From positions 1 to 16,613 of the forward strand of contig JAAZYZ010000008.1 in NCBI GenBank assembly GCA_014239355.1: a DNA stretch of 16,613 nucleotides, written 5' to 3'. A program made the translations under genes and the position numbers. Source of the stretch: Fidelibacterota bacterium (lineage in GTDB: Bacteria; Marinisomatota; Marinisomatia; SCGC-AAA003-L08; TMED6). Under the pieces are notes generated by a model, which did no database searches, was not told where the DNA came from, and worked only from the letters and a program-made list of their open reading frames with translations. This document shows positions 1 through 7,953 of this stretch, in pieces (the stretch's first letter is position 1; each line of letters opens with the position of its first letter).

Positions 1-1119
1 ATCAGTAAAAGTTTCAGAACCATCAAATTCTCCTTCCATATCAAAACTTTGAAGAATTGTAAAATCATCTACACTACATACAAGTATTTGTTTCTCTCCA
101 TCATATTCAAAAACATTGCCTAATCCTTGTACAAGATATCGGTTATATGGAGGTTCTAATAAATGTGAATAATCTGGATCGTTAGCAATATCCCAATTAT
201 CTGGCCAAATAGTTAGTTCTAATCGATATCCATCAGTATCTTCAATCGTGATTGCATGCGGCCCTCCAAACTGAGTTATATCAAAATAATCAACAATCAT
301 TCCAGAGGGATTTACAATAGGACAATCTAAACTGCCCAATGGACATCCATCCTGAGATGAACCAGCACAGTCATATTCTCCATTGCTAATATCCTGAAAT
401 GAAATAGTTCTTTCAATACCTTCAATAGTCCATGAAGCAATAAAATTTTCACTAGTTTCATCATGCCCTGTTATACCATTACCCTCAGATTGCATTTCAT
501 CATATTCATTAATATCTAAACGTACATATAAAGAGTCATAAAAATCTGATGAGCCATGATTTCTAATAAATATTTGATCCTCTAATAATGTGTCATTATA
601 TGGATAACCTTCTTCTATAGTTTTAGAAAAGCCTTTATCATAGTCCCCCCATAAAAAATAATCCACATCTTGAACAATTGGTGAAATACCATCCCAATAG
701 AATAACACTAACATTTCTTCTGAGCCTGATAAATTTGGATTAATACCAGAATCAAAAATCTCTAAATCTGAATCTACTAAACTAAGGTCAGCTACATAAT
801 CATATGCATCAGAAAAGTCAGAATTACTTTGAGTTGTAATAGTATATATCCCCTGTGAAGCAATGGAAGAACCTGAAGGGAATTTAATGAGAAAATCAAA
901 ATTACCAATTGACTCACCATTAATCCACTCATAATATTTATCACTATCTGATAAATAATAGTTTGATAAGTCTACTGATTCATTAAGAGGATTATAAATT
1001 TCAATCATTTCTGATTCATCAGGAGTAATGCAAATCCTATTAAATATTAAATGATCTGCATTTTCAGAATAAAGAAATGTAAATAATAAAAAACTAAATA
1101 AATATTTGTTAAACCACAT
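1..1119 (-). CDS. Exported lamin-tail-domain protein, 3' end cut by window edge
   Basis: The frame stays open from an ATG at 1119 to the left edge (373 codons), so the C-terminus is missing. It starts with a short signal peptide (MWFNKYLFSFLLFTFLYS, then ENADHL). Residues of about 22-190 look like a lamin-tail domain: a strand ending in 'MIEIYNPLNESVDLSNYYLSD', where the family pattern is E-I-x-N-P-x-x-x-x-V-D-L-S-x-Y-x-L-S-D. The rest (about 200-373) contains a Cys-rich loop (YDCAGSSQDGCPLGSLDC) and a stretch (IVDYFDITQFGGPHAITIED onward) that may be an OB-like beta domain. The start lies 3 bp after the stop of the upstream PKD/OB gene, so the two are co-transcribed. Lamin-tail domains are common in secreted, often T9SS-exported, proteins and secreted nucleases. 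No catalytic domain is visible here; one, or a sorting domain, may lie beyond the edge. The exact function is unknown. Confidence 0.75.
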   Translation of the reverse strand, partial: MWFNKYLFSFLLFTFLYSENADHLIFNRICITPDESEMIEIYNPLNESVDLSNYYLSDSDKYYEWINGESIGNFDFLIKFPSGSSIASQGIYTITTQSNSDFSDAYDYVADLSLVDSDLEIFDSGINPNLSGSEEMLVLFYWDGISPIVQDVDYFLWGDYDKGFSKTIEEGYPYNDTLLEDQIFIRNHGSSDFYDSLYVRLDINEYDEMQSEGNGITGHDETSENFIASWTIEGIERTISFQDISNGEYDCAGSSQDGCPLGSLDCPIVNPSGMIVDYFDITQFGGPHAITIEDTDGYRLELTIWPDNWDIANDPDYSHLLEPPYNRYLVQGLGNVFEYDGEKQILVCSVDDFTILQSFDMEGEFDGSETFTD

Positions 1120-1122
1120 AAG

Positions 1123-2814
1123 CTACTTAATTAAACTAATTTTATGAGTTTTAGTGAAATTATCAGTTTTTAAATATATAAAATAATCACCACTACTATA
1201 ATTAGAAGCATTCCAAGTTATATTATTTAGTATATTAGCTTGACTCAAACCATTATATAAAACATCTATTTTTTGACCCATAAGATCATAAACAGAAACT
1301 TCAATTAATTCAGTACTTAATGTTGAAAATTCAATAGTAAGTGTTGGATTAAATGGATTTGGATATGCATTTAATATTGAAAAGTCTTGAATTAATTCAA
1401 AATTGCTAAGAATGCCTTCTTGAATATCATCATCATTTCTAGGATTAACTCTAAATAAAGAATAAGCATAATTTAATGGCCCTGTAATAGTATATTCATT
1501 ACCTAAAATAGGAACAAATGAACCGTCTCCCCAATTATCACCATAGAAATAATCATCTATAGTAATACCACTTAAAGTCCATTCTCCATACTCGTTAGGT
1601 AAACCATCACATATACCTGCAACTTTTACTATTACAGATTCATATGCTTCAGTTACTTCTGTAATATATATAGGATTGAATAAGGTATTATTGCTTGATA
1701 AAATATTAGAACTCCCAGCCGTAATATCTAATTCAGTTAAATTATAATACTCTATAACTTGACCTGATACTTCTATATTATCACCAATACTAGTATTAGC
1801 TGCCCCAAAATCTAAAACCCAAATTCCACTCCAAGCAGCCTCTGCATCTTGAATAAAAAATCCATTTGAATTTTTTGCAGTAACATATCCAGATGTTGTT
1901 ACGTATTGATCTTCATATGGAGAACTATCTGCTTGACCTTGAATTTCAGCAATAGTAAGATTTCCAACAGAAGCAATAACAGATATAGTGATAGAATCAG
2001 TAGATTCATTTTCATCAGCATCATAAACAGTTAAATCAAATACTAAATTAGTTGACTCAGTAGGTGCAGTAAATGTAGTAATCATAGTTTCTTCATCATC
2101 TAAATTAACTGCAATACCAGAAGTTTGTTCCCAAAGATAAGCTATTATATCACCATCAGTATTTAAACTGCCTGAAGCATCTAAGGTTACCACAGAACCT
2201 GCATCTACAGTTTGATCTGATCCTGCATCAGCAATTAATCCTTCAAGAGCTGAAGGAAAATGAATAGTTGCTGTTGATGAAGTTGTTTCAACAGATACTA
2301 AGTCCATAAAATATTTAGTTGGATCAGGTCCAGAAGAACTACTGTATAATCTAGCCTGAACTACAAGCGCCTCACCAGCTTCCCAATTTTCTTGAGTAGT
2401 AGAAAAAGTATGGCATACTTGATCCCATCCAGTACCATCAGTATACTCTTCATTACCATCTGCACTTCCTGCATATGAATTAATATCATTATTTGCTGTC
2501 CAACTACCCCATACTCTCATAGAAGGTGAAGCATTTGGCGTAGTATCATACCCATAGAAACATGCTGTAATTTGATCTCCTTCTGATATATCTGTTACCC
2601 ATGCTATAAAAGCTTGAGGTGTTCCATCAATTGGAGATTCAGAAACAGTTAACATGTAGTCACCATCATATGGTGCCACGCCATCTGTTTCGCCTACATT
2701 TTCTGCATCTACGAGGTTTCCGTAAGAACCTAATATAGTTCCACCATCTTCCCAACTATATGAATCTGCAATTGAAAAAGAAAATAATATTATGATTAAA
2801 AATAGATTGTACAT
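1123..2814 (-). CDS. Secreted T9SS cargo with PKD and OB-fold domains
   Basis: This 563-residue protein is probably exported by the Sec system and then by the T9SS. In order it shows a signal peptide (1-20), an N-terminal jelly-roll-like domain (about 20-180, with aromatic residues and Cys85/Cys134), a PKD-type Ig domain (about 195-280, 'ADAGSDQTVDAGSVVTLDAS', with the conserved V-x-L-D-A-S-G-S and L-T-V-x-D-A-D patterns), an OB-fold-like domain (about 285-465, resembling those next to extracellular nucleases), and a T9SS type A sorting domain (about 483-563). The sorting domain starts at 'AYPNPFNP', continues with V-Y-D-L-M-G-Q-K-I and W-N-A, and ends in K-T-H-K-I-S-L-I-K. An AGGAG ribosome binding site sits 6 nt before the ATG. 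It follows the second barrel gene after 61 bp and precedes the lamin-tail gene by 3 bp. No catalytic residues were recognised; binding of sugar or nucleic acid is only a guess. Confidence 0.85.
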   Translation of the reverse strand: MYNLFLIIILFSFSIADSYSWEDGGTILGSYGNLVDAENVGETDGVAPYDGDYMLTVSESPIDGTPQAFIAWVTDISEGDQITACFYGYDTTPNASPSMRVWGSWTANNDINSYAGSADGNEEYTDGTGWDQVCHTFSTTQENWEAGEALVVQARLYSSSSGPDPTKYFMDLVSVETTSSTATIHFPSALEGLIADAGSDQTVDAGSVVTLDASGSLNTDGDIIAYLWEQTSGIAVNLDDEETMITTFTAPTESTNLVFDLTVYDADENESTDSITISVIASVGNLTIAEIQGQADSSPYEDQYVTTSGYVTAKNSNGFFIQDAEAAWSGIWVLDFGAANTSIGDNIEVSGQVIEYYNLTELDITAGSSNILSSNNTLFNPIYITEVTEAYESVIVKVAGICDGLPNEYGEWTLSGITIDDYFYGDNWGDGSFVPILGNEYTITGPLNYAYSLFRVNPRNDDDIQEGILSNFELIQDFSILNAYPNPFNPTLTIEFSTLSTELIEVSVYDLMGQKIDVLYNGLSQANILNNITWNASNYSSGDYFIYLKTDNFTKTHKISLIK

Positions 2815-2820
2815 ATTTAA

Positions 2821-2825
2821 CTCCT
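2821..2825 (-). promoter_or_regulatory. Ribosome binding site of the PKD/OB cargo gene
   Basis: On the minus strand AGGAG lies 6 nt before the ATG at 2814. It is the clearest Shine-Dalgarno sequence in the window. It sits in the 61-bp gap (2815-2875), the only gap longer than 30 bp between protein genes here. The gap also has a TATATT stretch (minus strand, about 2852-2858) that could be a -10 element, but I see no convincing -35 at 17 bp, so an internal promoter remains open. No terminator-like hairpin is present in the gap. Confidence 0.7.
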
Positions 2826-2875
2826 GATAAATAAGGTTTAATTTGATAGTTAAATATAGTAATAAAAAGTTGAAA

Positions 2876-3718
2876 TTAAATATGATACTTTAAGGAAAAA
2901 ATAACAGGCATACCTAAAGATTGATGAAAAGCAATTCCATAGTTAAATTGAAGTTTTCTATATCTAAATGATAAACCACAAGAAAATTCACTTTTAGAAT
3001 CAGAATAATTATATCCTGTAATTAGATTTAAATAAGTTAATTGTGTATTAGAACTTAACTTCCATGTAATTTCATCAGGAAAAGAATCATTATAAACAAT
3101 ATCACTATGAATCTGAGAATGTAGTTTATCTAAATTAAGAGTTAATCCTAAACCAGTCTGTAAAGGATAACTAATAAATGATCCTTCAATTTTTTCTGCA
3201 CCTAATTGGTTTACAGCCATACCAAAAGAAATAAAATTATTATACTTATATGACATACCTACATCTAAATTGTATCCAATTGACTCATCTGTATATAATT
3301 GATTGTAAATAATACTAACTTTGCTTCCTATTTGATAATTATTAAAACTTTTACCAAACCCATACGCTAAAGAAATATGATGAATATCAAATATATCAAT
3401 TGGGTCATCAGATGGAGTTAAATATCTTAAAGCTATATCATCTGCAGATAAATTATATAAACTTAAATAATGATAATTTTTTTGCCCCCATTTATATTCA
3501 ATATTACCACCTTTAACATCTTGATACCATAAAATAGAAGAAAGATTAAAGCCATTTTTAAGATTATTAATATTAGAAAAATTAAATCCTATATTTTTTG
3601 AGTTTGCTATACCTGAATTGGCACTTGCAATCTCTAAAGCATTTTGAGGTAAAGTAATTGATTCAATCCCCAAACAAAAAATTGTGTTTATAAAAATAAT
3701 AAAAATATATCTAACCAT
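2876..3718 (-). CDS. PorV/PorQ-family outer-membrane barrel (divergent, PorQ-like)
   Basis: This is a 280-residue protein with an N-terminal signal peptide (about 1-17, MVRYIFIIFINTIFCLG). It then consists almost entirely of alternating hydrophobic/polar strands ending in an aromatic- and charge-rich final strand (VIFSLKYHI), as expected of an outer-membrane beta-barrel of the PorV/PorQ (FadL-like) family. The family's early 'N-P-A-x-L' turn is degenerate: the matching stretch reads 'NFSNINNL'. Central strands (ISLAYGFGKSF, IGSKVSIIYNQL, GYNLDVGMSYKY, GMAVNQLG) match the family rhythm, including the 'D-x-G' strand and the 'N-x-G' turn. Its ATG overlaps the stop of the preceding barrel gene by one base (TAATG), so the two are translationally coupled. 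In Porphyromonas, PorV shuttles cargo and PorQ anchors PorZ; the position after a propeller/CTD gene suggests such a role, but which paralogue this is cannot be settled from sequence alone. Confidence 0.72.
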   Translation of the reverse strand: MVRYIFIIFINTIFCLGIESITLPQNALEIASANSGIANSKNIGFNFSNINNLKNGFNLSSILWYQDVKGGNIEYKWGQKNYHYLSLYNLSADDIALRYLTPSDDPIDIFDIHHISLAYGFGKSFNNYQIGSKVSIIYNQLYTDESIGYNLDVGMSYKYNNFISFGMAVNQLGAEKIEGSFISYPLQTGLGLTLNLDKLHSQIHSDIVYNDSFPDEITWKLSSNTQLTYLNLITGYNYSDSKSEFSCGLSFRYRKLQFNYGIAFHQSLGMPVIFSLKYHI

Positions 3719-4653
3719 TATAAATCAATGCTCCAAGTAAATAAATGACTAATGCCTTCATTTTCTGATCCTAAATCAACAGCATAATCTAATGTTAAAG
3801 GAATTTGATTAAAATTAAATTTATAACCAAATCCTAAAGTAATCTTATTTTGTGTTTGCAAACCAACTCGAAATGCAATGTTATTTTCAATGAAGTGTTC
3901 ATAACCCAATTTAAAAAAATCTTTATAAATATCACTACTAAAGTCTAACAAATATAAATCTCCCTGTATTAAAAAATTAGACTGCCCCCATGATTTTATT
4001 TTGGATCCAATGGAAATAATAATAGGGTACTGCTCATTATATGCGTGTGACAAACCATCACCTCTATCAATATCCCAATTAATATATGGATTTAGAACAT
4101 TTTGAATTTTAAATCCTAATCTGATTTGAGGATTAATTGGAAATACACCTCCAAAATCAACTGTAATTGAAGTTCCTGTATATTTATCAATATGCGATTC
4201 ATTTACATATAAATTTGAATAATGTATCCTCATGCTTAATCCTATGCCAGTACCTCTTTTACTGCCTACACCAAATGATAACAATCCATAATAGTCTGAA
4301 TTAGAGAGTTCGTTATTTGGATTATTAAACATGTCTTTGCCTTGAAACTCTCCTATTGATGACCGTAAAATTGCAGCTGACAACCCAGCATTACCAGCTA
4401 ATTTTCTTGAATAATAAAATGTTTGTAAAGATCTATCTAAAGACATCATAAAATAGGATAATCCATAATTTTGTCCTTTGCATTGATTTAATAAAGCGGG
4501 ATTAGCAAAAGATTGAAAAGTATGATATGTGTCTGCTACCATTGCTGAGGACAATGATACTGAACGCGCACTATAACCATACTGATAACTTGCTCCAGGG
4601 TTAGCATTTAAATACCCTATACATATTAAAATTATTAAAATATTATTTTTCAT
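3718..4653 (-). CDS. PorV/PorQ-family outer-membrane barrel (T9SS shuttle type)
   Basis: This is a 311-residue outer-membrane barrel of the PorV/PorQ family. I chose the ATG at 4653, giving MKNNILIILICIGYLNA as a typical signal peptide; it forms an ATGA overlap with the stop of the upstream propeller gene. A start at 4710 would put 19 polar residues before the signal peptide and overlap the upstream gene by 61 bp. After cleavage comes the family's N-terminal signature, 'SARSVSLSSAMVAD' then 'SFANPALLN' (family: S-A-R-x-x-x-x-G-x-A-x-V-A-D ... x-N-P-A-x-L). Later strands include GIGLSMRIHYSNLY, SITVDFGGVF, RLGFKIQNVLNP and FKLGYEHF, with 'G-F-G-Y-K-F' near the C-terminus. In the T9SS, PorV binds sorting domains as they leave SprA and carries them to the sortase. 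It is the better PorV candidate of the two barrels because it keeps the NPA motif. Expression is probably coupled to both neighbours. Confidence 0.82.
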   Translation of the reverse strand: MKNNILIILICIGYLNANPGASYQYGYSARSVSLSSAMVADTYHTFQSFANPALLNQCKGQNYGLSYFMMSLDRSLQTFYYSRKLAGNAGLSAAILRSSIGEFQGKDMFNNPNNELSNSDYYGLLSFGVGSKRGTGIGLSMRIHYSNLYVNESHIDKYTGTSITVDFGGVFPINPQIRLGFKIQNVLNPYINWDIDRGDGLSHAYNEQYPIIISIGSKIKSWGQSNFLIQGDLYLLDFSSDIYKDFFKLGYEHFIENNIAFRVGLQTQNKITLGFGYKFNFNQIPLTLDYAVDLGSENEGISHLFTWSIDL

Positions 4654-6257
4654 GAATGTACTACCATTAATTTTGTCCAATAATATTTTCCATCTAGAGT
4701 TAAACGGCAAAGATATATGCCGTTTGATACATCTCTAGAAAATTTATCTTTACCACTCCAAATAAATTGTGCCTCATCTCCAATTTTTTCAGATTCATTA
4801 ATTGAAACAATATGCTGCATACTAAAATCAAAAATATCTAAATATCCATCATTGCTTGAACCATTATAATACACAATTCTTACCTTACCATAACCCTCAT
4901 CCATATAAAATGGATTAGGGTAAGCTGATAATCTCTTATTATGATTATCTGAATCTACAGTTCTATTCCAAGCACGATACATCTCCCATGAAAAACCTTG
5001 ATCATTACTATAAAACAATCCATCTGGACTGCCTGCCCATAGTATAGTCTCATTATTTATAAAATTAATATTTGATGAATAAATTTTATCTGTCATAATC
5101 GTTTGATTGTTAGAATCCTCAATATGATATTTAAACCATAAATCTATATTTCCATTATATGTGCGATATAACCCTAAATCAGTAGATGCATATACATTTT
5201 CTTCATCAAAATTTAAATCATATATTATTGCTCCAATATCTTTAAAAAACGAGATAAAGTCCCAGGTTAAACCATTGTCATCTGTATAACTTAAATTATG
5301 AGGGATAGCTCGATTAAGTGATGGGTCCCAACTAATTGCCCATAACCTATCTAAATCTTCTACTTCTTGATTACGAATACCTATCACCCACCTATCACCC
5401 ATACCATCAGTTTCATTATAATGAATCCAATCAATACAATTTGTTTCTTGATCAATTAGTCCTTTGTTAATCCCATCACCCGTTCCTACCCATATATAAT
5501 TATCTTTTATAAAAATAGAAAAAGCTTTATGATTATCATTTCCTATTGGTGGATCAACAGGGTCATATTCATATTCTATTATATTTATTTGATTACATAA
5601 TAAATTTGATTGAGAATCCATAGGTAGTGGAACGAGCTCCCATTCAGGGCTATCAGACATATAATTAAATCTACGTAATCCACCTGCAAAGCTTGTAGCA
5701 TAAATATAGTCATTGTACTCTTCAATATCATAAGTAACATTATATATTTGTGTAGTAATTGCCTTAAAACGTATACTATCCTGGTTACCCCAATTAGTCA
5801 AGATATAAGATGTATCAACATCATCAATTGGCTGTTCTATGTAATCCCAATTAATTCCTTGGTCATTTGACCATGAAATACCAGTTCCCATAGGTCTATA
5901 CCTATTGTTTTGATAAATTGAATTTGCTCCAGAAAGAGCCATTACATTATTATTTACAATAAATGAAGGAGCACCACCAGCAGGTAAATTTTCATGAACA
6001 ATGGATTTAAATGATGGAAAATTATAATTAGGAAAATAGATAAATGAAATTCCAGCTCCTGTCCTTACCCATATTGTATCTTGATCGTTTATAGAGTCAT
6101 TAATCATTTCATATATTGCATTGCTATTTAAATCATCAGCTATAATGTTATTGTCTACATTCTTATAATTTTTGTCTACAAAAAGTAAATTATATTCTAT
6201 ATTAGTGTAGCTCACAATAAGATTAAGTAAAATACTATAAGATATATAATATAACAT
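4650..6257 (-). CDS. Secreted beta-propeller protein with T9SS-type C-terminal domain (PorZ-like architecture)
   Basis: This 535-residue protein is exported (hydrophobic start MLYYISYSILLNLIVSY). Three Asp-box motifs of the BNR/sialidase type, S-x-[DN]-D-x-G-x-x-W, lie near residues 129-137 (SWSNDQGINW), 323-332 (SYTDDNGLTW) and 416-424 (FYSNDQGFSW). Repeated blade-like strands such as 'DNYIWVGTGDGI', 'ENVYASTDLGLYR' and 'TILWAGSPDGLFY' fit a beta-propeller. Residues of about 444-535 start with 'AYPNPF' and look like the T9SS sorting / FlgD-Ig fold, with W-S-G-K-D and 'SNGIYLCRL'. The start overlaps the lipoprotein stop by one base (TAATG) and the stop overlaps the PorV-like start (ATGA). A propeller plus C-terminal domain beside PorV/PorQ barrels is the layout of PorZ of the attachment complex, although PorZ of Porphyromonas is longer. 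It could equally be an ordinary surface cargo; Asp-boxes alone do not show sialidase activity. Confidence 0.82.
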   Translation of the reverse strand: MLYYISYSILLNLIVSYTNIEYNLLFVDKNYKNVDNNIIADDLNSNAIYEMINDSINDQDTIWVRTGAGISFIYFPNYNFPSFKSIVHENLPAGGAPSFIVNNNVMALSGANSIYQNNRYRPMGTGISWSNDQGINWDYIEQPIDDVDTSYILTNWGNQDSIRFKAITTQIYNVTYDIEEYNDYIYATSFAGGLRRFNYMSDSPEWELVPLPMDSQSNLLCNQINIIEYEYDPVDPPIGNDNHKAFSIFIKDNYIWVGTGDGINKGLIDQETNCIDWIHYNETDGMGDRWVIGIRNQEVEDLDRLWAISWDPSLNRAIPHNLSYTDDNGLTWDFISFFKDIGAIIYDLNFDEENVYASTDLGLYRTYNGNIDLWFKYHIEDSNNQTIMTDKIYSSNINFINNETILWAGSPDGLFYSNDQGFSWEMYRAWNRTVDSDNHNKRLSAYPNPFYMDEGYGKVRIVYYNGSSNDGYLDIFDFSMQHIVSINESEKIGDEAQFIWSGKDKFSRDVSNGIYLCRLTLDGKYYWTKLMVVHS

Positions 6258-7144
6258 TATTGGGTAAGCTCCATAATGATACCATTTAACTCATCTGATA
6301 GGCCATCCTTATCAATTACAATAAATTTAAATTCAATAACACCAGTTCTACCACAATCTGTAGCATTAAAAATAATATTACCATCCTCATCATATAAAGC
6401 AGAACCATCTAAAGGTCTAATTAAGATTTCTTCACTATAACTATATGTAGTATCTGTAAATGAAGTTGTATAATCAAATATCCATGTGTCATCAGAAGCA
6501 TAATCTTCACCTATGATATCTTCATTACAATTATCATCAATAATACAATCAACATCACACCCATTTAATAATGTAGTTTTAATTTCATACTTGACTGATT
6601 CAATATTATTAAACCCATTTAAATCTTTTATTTCTAAATCAATCAATAATGATTTCCAATCAGTAGAATCTAGTTGAAATTCATCTGGGACACTATAATT
6701 AATAATATGAGGATCAATCGGTGTAGTGAGATCGGATGCAAATGAATAAATAGTAGCATCTGAAAATGATATAGTGATATCCATGGTATATAAATAAATA
6801 TTATCAGATAAAATAGATTCATTATTATCATCGATTAAAATACCTTCATATAAAAAAATGTTAGAATTAAAATCAAGGTTAGATAAATCAAATTCATATA
6901 ATATCTGCTCTGAATTTTTAATTTTACCATATATTGAATCAATAGTATCCATAGTATCTAAAAACTCAAGATATACAGACAATTGTTTGTTTGTACCATC
7001 ATAATGATTATAAAATGCTGCTACATTATTATCATAAAAATCATTATTAATATTATAATCATCACTAGTTTCTGAACCTTCACAGGCAATAAAGATAAAC
7101 CCTAAAAAAAAGAATATATTTAATCTAATACTATACAAATCCAC
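6257..7144 (-). CDS. Probable surface lipoprotein of unknown function
   Basis: This 295-residue protein has a lipoprotein-type signal peptide: a hydrophobic run (FFFLGFIFIA) before Cys21, with A at -1 and I at -2, and F instead of the usual L at -3. The residues after Cys21 (EGSETSDD) are acidic, like the lipoprotein export signals that send Bacteroidota lipoproteins to the cell surface. The rest is rich in Asp, Asn and Ile with beta strands, probably one or more Ig-like domains; Cys196, 200, 206 and 264 may form disulphides. I recognise no family. The longest frame starts at a GTG (7144), overlapping the end of prmA by 25 bp. A TTG at 7138 is a rival start and is better placed after the GGGGGAG (about 5 nt away), changing only the first two residues. 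The stop overlaps the propeller start (TAATG). Its place between the translocon part and the attachment-type genes suggests a T9SS accessory or surface partner, which is inference. Confidence 0.75.
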   Translation of the reverse strand: MDLYSIRLNIFFFLGFIFIACEGSETSDDYNINNDFYDNNVAAFYNHYDGTNKQLSVYLEFLDTMDTIDSIYGKIKNSEQILYEFDLSNLDFNSNIFLYEGILIDDNNESILSDNIYLYTMDITISFSDATIYSFASDLTTPIDPHIINYSVPDEFQLDSTDWKSLLIDLEIKDLNGFNNIESVKYEIKTTLLNGCDVDCIIDDNCNEDIIGEDYASDDTWIFDYTTSFTDTTYSYSEEILIRPLDGSALYDEDGNIIFNATDCGRTGVIEFKFIVIDKDGLSDELNGIIMELTQ

Positions 7145-7953
7145 TCCCCCATTTGTGTTTGTTTGATAATATTATAATCTAATGTAGAAATAATTTCAAT
7201 TACATCTTCTTGGTCATCAATTAATAATCCAGATAATATTATTTTACATTTTTTATTTTGAAAACACTTAATATTAGGCAATAAATCTAAAATAACATTT
7301 TTATTAATATTAGCTATAATTAAATCATAATCATAATCTTCGTTTATAAGAACATCTTGAATTGATAAAGTATATTTTTCATCAATACTATTTAAAGCCA
7401 TATTCTCATAAAAATTATCTTTACAATCTTCATCATATTCAATTGCCATAACTTTAGATGCTCCAAACTTTAACGCTGCAATACTTAAAATTCCGCTTCC
7501 TGCTCCAAGATCTAAAACTCTATCATTAATATTAATATTAGAAATTAAACTTTCAATAATTAACTGCGTAGTTTCATGATGACCAGTTCCAAAAGCCATC
7601 CCAGGAATAATTCTAATATAATCCATATTGTCTGTATTATTAATTGTATGCCAATGTGGAACAATCATTAAATTCTGATTTACTTTAATAGGTTGAAAAT
7701 GTTTTTCATAACTTGTATGCCAATTTTCATATTTAATATCTTTTATTTGAAATTGATAATCCTTTAATTGATTGTTTAAAATACTGTTAATACTATTCTT
7801 GTTCTTGTTTTCAAAATAAAAAATAAATTCATCCTGATCCTCAGTAATTCCAACTATATAATTGTAAAATTGACTATATATAAAATCTAAATTATATTTT
7901 GGCTTCAGAACTATAGATAAACTAAACCATGATTTTTTAGATACATTTTTCAT
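7120..7953 (-). CDS. prmA: Ribosomal protein L11 methyltransferase
   Basis: PrmA transfers methyl groups from S-adenosylmethionine to ribosomal protein L11 in the cytoplasm. The 277-residue length is close to the usual 290 or so. The N-terminal third (about 1-100) is the substrate-recognition part, with 'ENWHTSYEKHFQPI' matching the family's W-x-x-x-[FY]-x-P-x-x-[IV]. 'PGMAFGTGHHETT' (117-129) is the PrmA hallmark. SAM-binding motif I is 'VLDLGAGSGILSIAA' (146-160), with acidic Glu172 ending the next strand, and 'LIIANINKNV' (211-220) corresponds to the catalytic-loop motif. 'LSGLL' (240-244) is the usual late motif. It overlaps the upstream M28 gene by ATGA and has AGGA about 10 nt before its ATG. 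A cytoplasmic ribosome-modifying enzyme inside an export operon is a matter of gene order, not function. The sequence looks intact. Confidence 0.95.
   Translation of the reverse strand: MKNVSKKSWFSLSIVLKPKYNLDFIYSQFYNYIVGITEDQDEFIFYFENKNKNSINSILNNQLKDYQFQIKDIKYENWHTSYEKHFQPIKVNQNLMIVPHWHTINNTDNMDYIRIIPGMAFGTGHHETTQLIIESLISNININDRVLDLGAGSGILSIAALKFGASKVMAIEYDEDCKDNFYENMALNSIDEKYTLSIQDVLINEDYDYDLIIANINKNVILDLLPNIKCFQNKKCKIILSGLLIDDQEDVIEIISTLDYNIIKQTQMGEWICIVLD

Noticed and set aside
645..650. Run of six C (six G in the coding strand) in the lamin-tail gene as a phase-variation tract
   Set aside because: Six bases is short for slipped-strand switching, the frame is intact, and no other such tract is found in the window.
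4654..4710. 19-residue N-terminal extension of the PorV-like barrel
   Set aside because: It would put a polar segment before a clear signal peptide and overlap the propeller gene by 61 bp; the ATG at 4653 gives the ATGA junction seen elsewhere in the operon.
4650..6257. Calling the propeller protein a sialidase because of its Asp-boxes
   Set aside because: Asp-boxes occur in many propellers, and the Arg triad and other catalytic residues of sialidases were not recognised.
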